NCBI GenBank assembly: GCA_963663365.2 | Contig: CAXXIH010000003.1 | Coordinates: forward strand, 620,001 to 684,000 | Origin: G963663365 sp963663365 | Lineage (GTDB): Bacteria > Hinthialibacterota > Hinthialibacteria > Hinthialibacterales > G963663365 | DNA length: 64,000 bases | Direction: 5' to 3' | Shown here: in pieces, positions 52,463 through 60,756 of the stretch | Position numbering within the stretch: position 1 is the first letter of the stretch | Layout: each line of letters starts with the position of its first letter | The notes under the pieces: model-generated | Databases searched by the model: none | What the model was told of the DNA's origin: nothing | What the model saw: only the letters and a program-made list of their open reading frames with translations | Program-made: the position numbers and the translations under genes

Positions 52463-53833
52463 ATGACTACGATGAATCGACGGGACTATCTCAGAACCAC
52501 CGCAGCGGCAGGCGCATTGGCTTGGCTGTATTCTTTCCCGTTCTCAAGGAAGGCCTTAGGCAAACCGGCCCGGAAGCCGAATGTTGTTTTTATTATCGCC
52601 GACGATATGGGCTGGAACGATGTGGGCTACCACAATTCCGCCATTCAAACGCCGAATATCGACCGGCTCGCACAAACCGGTGTGCGGCTTTCCAACCACT
52701 ATGCAACGCCTACCTGTACACCGACGCGAATGGGGATTTTTACGGGAAGATATCCCAGCCGGTTTGGTGTGACCGGCCCCGATTATGGGCAATTGATACC
52801 TGACAATACGCTTACACTCGCGGACGCGTTTGCATCATGCGGTTATCACACGGCGATTACCGGCAAATGGCATATGGGTTCACCGCCTGAGTGGACGCCG
52901 CGCCGGTACGGATTCGAGTCTTCATACGGATATTTTCATGGGCAGATCGATCCCTATACGCATCATTACAAAAACGGCGAAGCCTCATGGCATCGAAACG
53001 ATAAACTCGTGGATGAAGAGGGGCATGCCACCGATTTGATTACGGATGAAGCGGTACGAGTTATATCCGAAGAACGCGATAAGCCTTTCTTTTTGTATGT
53101 GGCCTATAGCGTTCCGCATTTCCCGCTCGATGAGCCGGATGAGTGGACCTCGGAATATAAAGACGTAAAAAACCGATCAAGGCGCTGGTTTGAGGCAAGC
53201 CTTACGCATATGGATGCAGGAATCGGACGTATTATTGAGGCATTGGACCACAAGGGGATTCGGGACGATACGGTTGTTATTTTTATTAGTGATAACGGCG
53301 GGCAGAAGAGTTGGCACAGCGACACCCAATACCACGGACGTTACGCCGATAAACCGCACGATCAACTAGGAGACAATACACCATTACGCGGGTGGAAAGG
53401 CGAAGTCTATGAGGGCGGGATCCGGGTTCCGGCATTGATTCATTGGAACGGTAACTTGGAGCCGGGGGAATCCGTTGTACCGATGCATGTCGTGGATTGG
53501 ATGCCGCTATTGGGCGCAATCGCAGGCTTTGAAGAGCAAAGCGGTATGAATTGGGACGGCATGAATCTATGGCCGTATTTTTTAGAAGGCAAAGAGAATT
53601 GTCCGGAACGCACTTTCTATTGGTATACCGGAAAGATGACCGCTTTCAGAAAAGGCGATTGGAAATTGGTGCATACCTCCGAAGGCGGACCGGATGAACT
53701 CTATAACCTAAAAGAGGATCCAAACGAGCAAAATAATTTAGCCGCAACACAACCGCTACGTGTAACTGAGCTGCAAACTCTGCTCACAGAAGTTCAGAAA
53801 GCCGACCGGCCCAAGATCGGCGAAACAAAATAG
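52463..53833 (+). CDS. Tat-exported type I sulfatase
   Basis: The ATG at 52463 follows AAGGA by eight bases and gives 456 residues opening with a twin-arginine signal (N-R-R-D-Y-L-R). The sulfatase motifs are F-I-I-A-D-D-M-G-W (Asp47, Asp48) and C-T-P-T-R (85-89), whose Cys becomes formylglycine; G-K-W-H-M-G and I-S-D-N-G-G follow. It differs from the sulfatase at 12545 in length and maturation-loop context, so different sulfated substrates are likely. The next gene begins 37 bp downstream in the same direction. Confidence 0.95.
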   Translation: MTTMNRRDYLRTTAAAGALAWLYSFPFSRKALGKPARKPNVVFIIADDMGWNDVGYHNSAIQTPNIDRLAQTGVRLSNHYATPTCTPTRMGIFTGRYPSRFGVTGPDYGQLIPDNTLTLADAFASCGYHTAITGKWHMGSPPEWTPRRYGFESSYGYFHGQIDPYTHHYKNGEASWHRNDKLVDEEGHATDLITDEAVRVISEERDKPFFLYVAYSVPHFPLDEPDEWTSEYKDVKNRSRRWFEASLTHMDAGIGRIIEALDHKGIRDDTVVIFISDNGGQKSWHSDTQYHGRYADKPHDQLGDNTPLRGWKGEVYEGGIRVPALIHWNGNLEPGESVVPMHVVDWMPLLGAIAGFEEQSGMNWDGMNLWPYFLEGKENCPERTFYWYTGKMTAFRKGDWKLVHTSEGGPDELYNLKEDPNEQNNLAATQPLRVTELQTLLTEVQKADRPKIGETK

Positions 53834-53870
53834 GCGTGGTTTTAGGCGGCGATGGGATTTTCGTATATCT

Positions 53871-54620
53871 ATGAGACTTTTTGAACGGCTGGATGAACAT
53901 CGTCTTTTTAATATCCGGGTTTGGGATTTTAGTTTTCGCAGCCTGCTCACGGCTTATGGACGTGATTTTTTTACGGATGTGATCCTTCGGCACCCATTGG
54001 TTACATTGAGTGGAATCAATCGTTATCGAAAGATTACCGGACAAAGTGAAAATCAAGACGTGGCGGTTCCCTCTAAGTATCCGGGTGGGCCACAGACGAT
54101 TGTGGGAGCCGGATTTTGTTTGAAGCCATTGGAACCGGCCTGTATATCGGACCGGGCCAATCATGACTGCCTGTATTTTGAGAAGAACCTTCAGGATAAG
54201 GACCAGAAAATCCCGGCATGCTGCCAGAACTGCAAAATACGTGACATCGGAGAACGCACGCTTCGGACCGGAAGCAATTTTTATATTATGACATCGGCTA
54301 TCGATATCCTGCACGATATGCTTATTCCTGCGTTAGAAGAAAAGCGGTTTATGCAGGGGCTTTTTACGATGTGCCGGTATTCCTACGAGCCTTTTAAGAT
54401 TGCTTTGCTGATTTCCGGCATAGAAGGAAGCCTGTTCCCATTCGAATCCGGAGACTGCCGGGATTATGCGACATGGCACGAGGCGGATATCGGCAATAAA
54501 GAAGAACAGACCATGTTGTCGGAAGAAAACGAGCGGTCGCTTCAGGATTGTCTGGCCGCCGCCGAAACCGGGCGCAAGTACCGGTACGAAAAGAACGGTA
54601 ATATCTTTTACGCACAATGA
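53871..54620 (+). CDS. Cysteine-rich cytoplasmic protein of unknown function
   Basis: This 249-residue protein has eight cysteines (83, 91, 100, 117, 118, 121, 168, 196), six of them within 40 residues and including C-C-Q-N-C. Such spacing suggests a metal or iron-sulfur site. There is no signal peptide or membrane segment. It ends overlapping the next start (ATGA), so it is translationally coupled to a phytol/dolichol-kinase-like membrane enzyme and may act in the same lipid or isoprenoid step. I do not recognise the family. Confidence 0.72.
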   Translation: MRLFERLDEHRLFNIRVWDFSFRSLLTAYGRDFFTDVILRHPLVTLSGINRYRKITGQSENQDVAVPSKYPGGPQTIVGAGFCLKPLEPACISDRANHDCLYFEKNLQDKDQKIPACCQNCKIRDIGERTLRTGSNFYIMTSAIDILHDMLIPALEEKRFMQGLFTMCRYSYEPFKIALLISGIEGSLFPFESGDCRDYATWHEADIGNKEEQTMLSEENERSLQDCLAAAETGRKYRYEKNGNIFYAQ

Positions 54621-55351
54621 TTGAGTTTCTTTTATCGCATTGGACGTTTCCCGAATTCGATGTTTGGCTTTCGTTTTTCCCATACGGGCTGATCATCGGC
54701 ATCTCGGCGGGAATTATTTCCGGCCGTGTTCGTGTTGTTTACAACTGGCCTGTCGGGTACACACGCAAAACATTTCATTTCATCATTTTCACCTTTGCGG
54801 GTATCACCGGCCTTTTGGGTGGCTTTGAGGCCGTGCAGGTTTTTGGAACGGCGGTTGGTTTGGTTGTGGCTTATGCAGTCTGGAAAAATGAAAAGAGCCA
54901 TCTCTATCAGGCAATTGCCCGGCCCAGCGATGCGCCTTACAAAACGATGTATATCATTATTCCGTTTTGTATGACGGCATTGGGGGGGATGATTAGCAAT
55001 ATCTTTTTCGGACCTTGTGCGATGATCGGATATATCGCCACCGGCTGGGGAGATGCGGTTGGTGAGCCTGTGGGGACACGTTGGGGGAAACACAAATACC
55101 GCGTTCCGACTTTAACCGGCTTGGTGGTTCACCGCAGTATCGAAGGAAGCCTGGCGGTTTTTTGCGCGTCGTTTTTTGGGTGTCTGTTTATCATATTCAC
55201 GGGCTTTGATGTGTCTGTTTCTTATCTGTTGTTTGCATCGGTGAGTGTGGCTTTGGTAACAATGCTGGTCGAAGCGGTGACGTTTCACAGTTTGGATAAT
55301 CTGACCATCCAAGTCACAGCATCTTGGATTGCGATGTTACTTTTAACATAA
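54617..55351 (+). CDS. Phytol/dolichol kinase-like (CDP-alcohol-related) membrane protein
   Basis: The 244-residue protein has about 7 transmembrane segments. Family marks are R-K-T-F-H-F after the first helices, G-W-G-D-A-V-G-E-P-V-G-T-R-W-G-K-H-K-Y, R-S-I-E-G-S-L-A-V-F and V-E-A-V-T-F-H-S-L-D-N-L-T-I-Q-V. This is the pattern of the SEC59/VTE5 group, which phosphorylates dolichol, phytol or related polyprenols with CTP, and is related to CdsA. It would act in the inner membrane, perhaps recycling isoprenoid alcohols. The overlap with the Cys-rich gene links the two. Confidence 0.85.
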   Translation: MIEFLLSHWTFPEFDVWLSFFPYGLIIGISAGIISGRVRVVYNWPVGYTRKTFHFIIFTFAGITGLLGGFEAVQVFGTAVGLVVAYAVWKNEKSHLYQAIARPSDAPYKTMYIIIPFCMTALGGMISNIFFGPCAMIGYIATGWGDAVGEPVGTRWGKHKYRVPTLTGLVVHRSIEGSLAVFCASFFGCLFIIFTGFDVSVSYLLFASVSVALVTMLVEAVTFHSLDNLTIQVTASWIAMLLLT

Positions 55352-55375
55352 TGGAATGCGGACGATACTCGATCA

Positions 55376-57685
55376 TTATTGGGCGAATTCCAGCCAATGT
55401 TCGATTTCGGTTGTTCCTGTAGGACAATGGTAAGGTGCAAGGTTATTTTGGGGTGAGAAGGCAAAACCGAATTTAAGAAGTTGATCTTTGCGATACACAG
55501 CGTTATCTATTATAGATTGCAGCGCGGTTATATTGTGCCATTCGCTGCAATCGAGATTGTTGTAGCGAATATCGAGGGTTTTGGGGGCGGTACAACCGAT
55601 AATCCAGTCAAGCGAATCAATTTGGTTGTTTGAGCAGTCGATTTGAGACAGATTGCCGCACTGTGGATAGTAGAGCCCGATGAGTTTATTCCCACTGCAA
55701 TCGACGATCTTCAATTCGGAATTGCCCGAAATGTCCAGCCAGGAAAGATTGTTGCTGCTGCAATAGAGCTGAGTCAGCGTTTTGTGTTCGGATACATCCA
55801 GATCGGACAGACAATTGGCGCTGCAATTCAAGATTCTGATGTTTTTGCATTGTGACAAGTCGATCTCTTCAAGCTGGTTGTTTTGGCAGTAGAGTTCCTG
55901 TAAATGTGTCATCCCCTCCAGGTTCAGGTGTGTGAGTTTGTTGTGGTCGATGAGCAGACGTGTGAGGCAGCAGGCGTAATGGCAGCCGGTTATGTCGGAA
56001 ATCTCATTTTCCCGGCAATCGAAGACCGGGCGCAGTTTCGAGACCGCTTTGGCACGTTCCTTTGAAATGAAAGCGCCACGGTCGACAATCAAATAATCTT
56101 CAAACGCCTTTCTGAAATTGGGATCGGGGATATATTTCGAGGTATTCAAGTTTACTTGAGGTTGGACCGGATCTAACTTGCAGGAGAAAACCGTAGCCGT
56201 TGCGGAATGGGCTTTGATGTGGATATGAATTCCGGATGAGTTCCCTTCCCACCAGTTTGAATTAGAGGATGAATCCGGTGTCCAATCCGGAGAGTCATCC
56301 GGGGACCAGAGATCGGTACTGTCACCTGTATTGGTATGGCTTTCAAGATCGCAGTTTCCATCGGATTGCACCAATGAAACCCGGTAATGGTAAAGAATAG
56401 ACATCTGTTGGCAGGCCTGCATCCCGCCATAATCATCGATGTGCCAAATTGCCAGGCCGGAATCGGGCAGATAGGTGTCATGCTTCGATTTGGCGCGGGC
56501 CTCGATCAGAAAATATTCATCTTCATAGTTGGGATGACGGAATTTATAGAATCGGTTTGTTCCAGCCTCCAAAGTTAAATCTTCCCCGGCTTGCAGGTCG
56601 AGGATGGTTGCCCAACCCGCCTGTAGTTTAAGATAAGCGCAAGGCTCAGGCGGCTGATAGCGGCTATACCCGGTGCCCATAAGGCAATAAGCGCCTACGC
56701 CATATGAATCGAAATTCGGATCATAAAGATCCTGCCATCGGCAGACTGTGTGTCCGATTTCATGGCAGAAAAGTCCCAACGGCAGTTCTTGGCGCATATC
56801 ACAGATTTGATATCGCACTCCGCGTATACCATTTGCCGAATAAGGCATCTGTCCGGAATGAGGCCAGAGGCCGGTGTTGAAACCGGCGGTTGTTGTGCCT
56901 GCATAGAGTATGCTGAGTGCATCGACATGAAGATCGTTATCTGAATCGAAGTCACTCAGGGCATATCCGTTTGATTCGACAAACTCCAGCACTTCGGCCA
57001 CGAGGTTTTTGACTTTGCTGGAGGATGCATTACAGGCTTCGCTAAAATCGTCGTAATAGTTTTTGGCGTGCCGTGCGGTGTAATAGGCCGGCAAGACCAG
57101 ATTGGTGAAAATCAGTTTTCCATCGGACACATCGTAAAAATAGTCGTGAACCGAACCGGAATTGCCGAAAGAGAAATAACCGGTTTCATTGCAAAACTTA
57201 TCGACTTCAGAAGGTGGTATGCTTCCGGTCTCATCGGGGAAATCGACCAAGACACAGATTCCGCGTACAGAACCTTGAATTGCTATGGGGATGTAACTTT
57301 GGTTGTATTGGCCTGCTTCGCTTTTGTACGGGTTGTTCTGAGATTTTAAGCGGGGTGTCTTGGCCTTGGGCTGCAAGTGCGTTCCGAGCCATGGAGACGG
57401 TTTGGCGCCATTGCGGATGGCCTCGCCGGAGGAGACTGCTGATTGCCCATCAGCGGAAGGTTGGGCATAGCAGATCCAATTCGTTTCGGGATCGCGAATT
57501 AAAGAGCAGCCATCAAGCGACTGCACCTGCTGGCCGTCTTCATCGCCCCAGATTCGTACGGGAATCCGGGAGCCATCGGGCTGGCGCAGCTCATGCAGCG
57601 CGCCGTATTCGGACCACCCAAAACAGAGATTGCTATTGAATAAGATCAGTAATCCCAAAAAACATAAACAATAACGAAGAAACAT
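55376..57685 (-). CDS. Secreted M6-family metalloprotease with leucine-rich repeats
   Basis: The 769-residue protein has a signal peptide ending near L-C-F-G. The M6 (immune-inhibitor-A-like) domain is about 130-500 with V-L-V-D-F-P-D in the first strand and the zinc motif H308-E-I-G-H312. About 510-740 are leucine-rich repeats of the type L-x-x-L-x-C-S-x-N-x-L-x-x-L-D. The last residues, E-I-E-H-W-L-E-F-A-Q, loosely fit the short C-terminal tail of four other exported proteins in the window. It should be a secreted or surface zinc protease with a repeat domain for target binding. It converges on the kinase-like gene, 24 bp away. Confidence 0.88.
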   Translation of the reverse strand: MFLRYCLCFLGLLILFNSNLCFGWSEYGALHELRQPDGSRIPVRIWGDEDGQQVQSLDGCSLIRDPETNWICYAQPSADGQSAVSSGEAIRNGAKPSPWLGTHLQPKAKTPRLKSQNNPYKSEAGQYNQSYIPIAIQGSVRGICVLVDFPDETGSIPPSEVDKFCNETGYFSFGNSGSVHDYFYDVSDGKLIFTNLVLPAYYTARHAKNYYDDFSEACNASSSKVKNLVAEVLEFVESNGYALSDFDSDNDLHVDALSILYAGTTTAGFNTGLWPHSGQMPYSANGIRGVRYQICDMRQELPLGLFCHEIGHTVCRWQDLYDPNFDSYGVGAYCLMGTGYSRYQPPEPCAYLKLQAGWATILDLQAGEDLTLEAGTNRFYKFRHPNYEDEYFLIEARAKSKHDTYLPDSGLAIWHIDDYGGMQACQQMSILYHYRVSLVQSDGNCDLESHTNTGDSTDLWSPDDSPDWTPDSSSNSNWWEGNSSGIHIHIKAHSATATVFSCKLDPVQPQVNLNTSKYIPDPNFRKAFEDYLIVDRGAFISKERAKAVSKLRPVFDCRENEISDITGCHYACCLTRLLIDHNKLTHLNLEGMTHLQELYCQNNQLEEIDLSQCKNIRILNCSANCLSDLDVSEHKTLTQLYCSSNNLSWLDISGNSELKIVDCSGNKLIGLYYPQCGNLSQIDCSNNQIDSLDWIIGCTAPKTLDIRYNNLDCSEWHNITALQSIIDNAVYRKDQLLKFGFAFSPQNNLAPYHCPTGTTEIEHWLEFAQ

Positions 57686-58142
57686 AGGACTTTGCTGTAT
57701 AAATCAAGCAATAGCCGAACGATTATGCCGCGAGGCAAATGCCTTGCTGCATCAAGGTTCTGCATAATTGCACTATCGCTATGAGGCGATAGCTTGTCTA
57801 TAAGTAGAAACCCTTAGATCACCCCGGATGATCATTTACTAAAGGCCAAATAAAACTGTAATTCAGAGCAAAAAAGCCTTTATAACGTCCCGGCCTTGGC
57901 CGGTGCGCACGTTTACTCATTCATACAGAATACGAATGACATCAGGAAGTTATTCAAAAATGTGTGCCGTTGTCCACCAAAAAGAATGAGAAGGCGATTC
58001 GTTCAAGATGCGGTGACATCATTATAATGAATAGAATTCTAGACTTTGGTGAGAGGGGACTTTGGAAGCGCATTGGTGGCTTGGAGACGGCGAGGAATAA
58101 GGGGAGAGATTCCAGTGAATCGAGAGGAACCGGGTGAGGCGG
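57686..58142. other. Intergenic region upstream of metalloprotease
   Basis: This 457-bp spacer precedes the protease (minus) and ends at the stop of the helical protein. It contains a 7-bp hairpin (57773-57779 with 57786-57792) and a GGCC-rich palindrome at 57890-57903. Neither is followed by a T-run. No gene is supported. Confidence 0.4.
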
Positions 58143-59054
58143 CTATTTATTCGATGAGAAGAGTTTGGAAACGAAGGCCATGCGATGGCCCTTCGATGCT
58201 TTTTTGTCTTTGGGGGCGGCGGATTGAGCATCGGGATTATTGAGTTGCTCGAGCAGTTTTTCGAGGAAGGCCACGATCTTCTCAATGGCTTGAAACTGGA
58301 TACGCCGTTTGTCGAGATGGCCCTTCATGGATTTGACGATGGATTTAAGTTCTTTGAAATCTTCCGATTCGTCTTGCCCTTCCCGTTCGGATTCTATGAT
58401 CAGGATCTTGTAGGCCTTTTCGACATTCTTCCAATTCTTTTCGGATAGTCTGTTTTGAACATTCGGAATTAGGGTTTCCATCTGTTTTAAAATACAGAGG
58501 CAAAAGTCATTCCCTAATTCAAACTCCTTTTTGAATATCTCTTTCTGGGCTTTCAGTTGCTCCAAAATGGCATGAAAGAATTTAGAAAGCTCGCTTTTGA
58601 TCTTGGGGCGGGTGGCAACGTTTGTGCCATCCATGAGTTGCACAAAGGCTTTGCGTATATATTTTGCGGTTTGGGTCCGGTCTGCGCAGATTTTGATAAA
58701 ACGTTCCAGGTATTCTTCAATCTCTTTTTTGTCTTCTTCCGTGAATGAGTGGTGGGGAGAGTTAATTAAGTAATCACAGAGCCTTCCCGAACTCTGCATG
58801 GAAGTCTGGCAGTCTTTGTAGCGTTGCTCTTCGCTGGCCTCCATATGTTTGCGGTATGTTTCGACATCGATCTTTTCTTGCGTTTGAATCTTCGAGCCGG
58901 ATGTCAGGAGATGAGCGATGGTGTCGCAGACGAGCTTGCCATTGACGCTACGGATAATGACTTCTGATTCGCTGACCTCGGGATGGGCCTTCACATATTC
59001 CCGAATCAGCATTTTGTGTATGCGCTGAATTGCAATGGCGCGTTGTTCTGACAT
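58143..59054 (-). CDS. Helical cytoplasmic protein of unknown function
   Basis: This 303-residue protein is hydrophilic, rich in Lys and Glu, and predicted almost wholly alpha-helical with coiled-coil stretches near residues 100-130 and 245-275. It has no signal peptide, membrane segment or recognised motif. The ribosome site is weak. The N-terminal 60 residues (I-R-E-Y-V-K-A-H-P-E-V, then V-C-D-T-I-A-H-L-L) look like a small folded unit. It faces away from the mutarotase gene and has no obvious partner. Confidence 0.7.
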   Translation of the reverse strand: MSEQRAIAIQRIHKMLIREYVKAHPEVSESEVIIRSVNGKLVCDTIAHLLTSGSKIQTQEKIDVETYRKHMEASEEQRYKDCQTSMQSSGRLCDYLINSPHHSFTEEDKKEIEEYLERFIKICADRTQTAKYIRKAFVQLMDGTNVATRPKIKSELSKFFHAILEQLKAQKEIFKKEFELGNDFCLCILKQMETLIPNVQNRLSEKNWKNVEKAYKILIIESEREGQDESEDFKELKSIVKSMKGHLDKRRIQFQAIEKIVAFLEKLLEQLNNPDAQSAAPKDKKASKGHRMAFVSKLFSSNK

Positions 59055-59279
59055 ATCAGTTATCGCTGGTGTCTATTCAAATCCCCCAATTCATGGTGCA
59101 GCTAATCGCGTCGAATTTCAATTGTTCCGGACTCCGGTGTCTTTTCCTGCATGGATGAGATGGGCAATTCGTAAGAATTTGAATTGCCAAGGGATAATTT
59201 ATGCTATCGTATTTATGTGATTTGGAGTAGACATACCCCGGTGCATGACAAAGACGGCACCGGATGTAAGGGGCCTTTA

Positions 59280-59594
59280 ATGGCACGGTACACCTTCATG
59301 ATGCGTCTGCGCGGCGAAGAGGTCATCCCCGAATACGAGCGGAAACACGCGGAGATCGGCGAGGATATCTTGGATGCGCACCGCCGGGCGGGCATCCGCA
59401 ATTATTCTATTCACCGCCGGGGGCTGGATCTGTTCGGGTATTTTGAAGCGGATGATCCCCACAAGAGCCTGGAACTGCTGCTGGCGGAACCGGCCATGGA
59501 GCCATGGTTCGCTTGGGCCGAGCCGCTGATGGAATACGGCCCGGATGGTAAGCCGAAGTTTATGGAGCTGACTGAAGTTTTTTATATGGAATGA
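59280..59594 (+). CDS. rhaM: L-rhamnose mutarotase
   Basis: The ATG at 59280 follows AAGGGG and gives 104 residues, the normal size of this family. Family features are M-R-L-R-G-E-E-V-I-P-E-Y near the start, H-R-R-A-G-I-R-N-Y-S-I-H, F-G-Y-F-E-A-D-D and the Trp pair in P-W-F-A-W-A. The enzyme interconverts alpha and beta anomers of L-rhamnose in the cytoplasm. The UroD-like gene follows in the same direction after 48 bp. No rhamnose isomerase or kinase gene is in the window. Confidence 0.9.
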   Translation: MARYTFMMRLRGEEVIPEYERKHAEIGEDILDAHRRAGIRNYSIHRRGLDLFGYFEADDPHKSLELLLAEPAMEPWFAWAEPLMEYGPDGKPKFMELTEVFYME

Positions 59595-59642
59595 CCGGGT
59601 GCAAGCCCATTCAAGATAGCAATCTATGCCGCGGGGGTGATG

Positions 59643-60743
59643 ATGAAACCGAGAGAACGAGTTTTACGGGCGTTTCGGAGAATGGAAGGATTGCCGGACC
59701 GGGTGCCGGTACAGTTTGAACTGTGCGCTTCTCTGCTCGACCATTTTTCGCAAAAACTGGGCATTCCCGCACGGTATACGCATAACCTGTACGAGGATGT
59801 CACCTACCGGATCAGCGGCAATGAACTGCGTACGGCCATGGGGTGCGATGTGGTAGTGACCGGGGCCGGTCCCGCCCGGGGATACAGCGTTGTAAAAGAC
59901 GAGAACGGACATTGGCGCAACGAATATCAGATGCTGATGCAGCAGGGACCGATTTATGTGGAGCCGGTGGAATTTCCCCTGGCGCATGCGCAGACTACTT
60001 CGGATGTGGCCGCATTCGATTTGCCGGATCCGCACGCGGCGAGACGGTACAACGATGCGGAGGATCTGATCGGCCGCTATAAGGACGATTACCTGATTAT
60101 CGGGGATATCGAAGTGACGATTCTTACCTTGGCGCAGATGCTGGTGGGGACCGAGAAATTGTTTTTGGATATGGCCTTGGAAGCGGAGTATGTGCAGCCC
60201 CTGTATGAAAAGTGCACCGACTTTCAGATCGGGATCGGATTGGAATTGATCCGCCGGGGTGTGGATGCGATTTGGGTGGGGGATGATTTCGGCGCGCAAA
60301 ACGCGTTGTTGTTTTCTCCGGCGATGTTCCGCAAACAACTCAAGCCGCATTACGTGCGTATGATCGATACCTTTAAAGCCGCCAATCCGAATATCCTGCC
60401 GATTCTGCATACCGATGGCGCGGTACGGGAACTTTTGGATGACATTATCGAGATGGGATTCGAGGTTTTTAATCCGGTGCAGCCCGGTGTGCCGGGGCAT
60501 GGTCCGGAGGAATTAAAGGATGCTTTCGGGGACCGTCTGGCGTTTTGGGGCGCGGTCGATCAACAGGAGCTCTTACCCAAAGGCACGGATGAGGAACTCG
60601 AACGGGATATTGTCGAAAAGATTGAAATCCTGGGCCGGGGCGGCGGGTATATGATCTCCCCGGCGCATATCATCCAAGCCGATGTCACCCCGGAACGGGT
60701 GGAGAAATTCATCGACCTCTGCCTTAAACATGGGGGGTATTAG
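59643..60743 (+). CDS. Uroporphyrinogen decarboxylase-like (UroD/MtaA-type) protein
   Basis: The product is 366 residues from the ATG at 59643, which has GGGGG five bases before it; GTG 59637 and ATG 59640 are possible. The TIM barrel shows P-x-x-R-V-P-V-Q-F, I-I-G-D-I-E-V and L-H-T-D-G-A-V-R-E-L-L, where true methyltransferase relatives have H-x-C-G. Such proteins usually are not haem enzymes but corrinoid-dependent methyltransferases or O-demethylases in anaerobes. Here the zinc-ligand Cys is replaced by Asp, so the mechanism may differ. Pairing with a rhamnose mutarotase suggests handling of a methylated sugar. Confidence 0.86.
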   Translation: MKPRERVLRAFRRMEGLPDRVPVQFELCASLLDHFSQKLGIPARYTHNLYEDVTYRISGNELRTAMGCDVVVTGAGPARGYSVVKDENGHWRNEYQMLMQQGPIYVEPVEFPLAHAQTTSDVAAFDLPDPHAARRYNDAEDLIGRYKDDYLIIGDIEVTILTLAQMLVGTEKLFLDMALEAEYVQPLYEKCTDFQIGIGLELIRRGVDAIWVGDDFGAQNALLFSPAMFRKQLKPHYVRMIDTFKAANPNILPILHTDGAVRELLDDIIEMGFEVFNPVQPGVPGHGPEELKDAFGDRLAFWGAVDQQELLPKGTDEELERDIVEKIEILGRGGGYMISPAHIIQADVTPERVEKFIDLCLKHGGY

Positions 60744-60756
60744 GGGGGGAGGAAGA

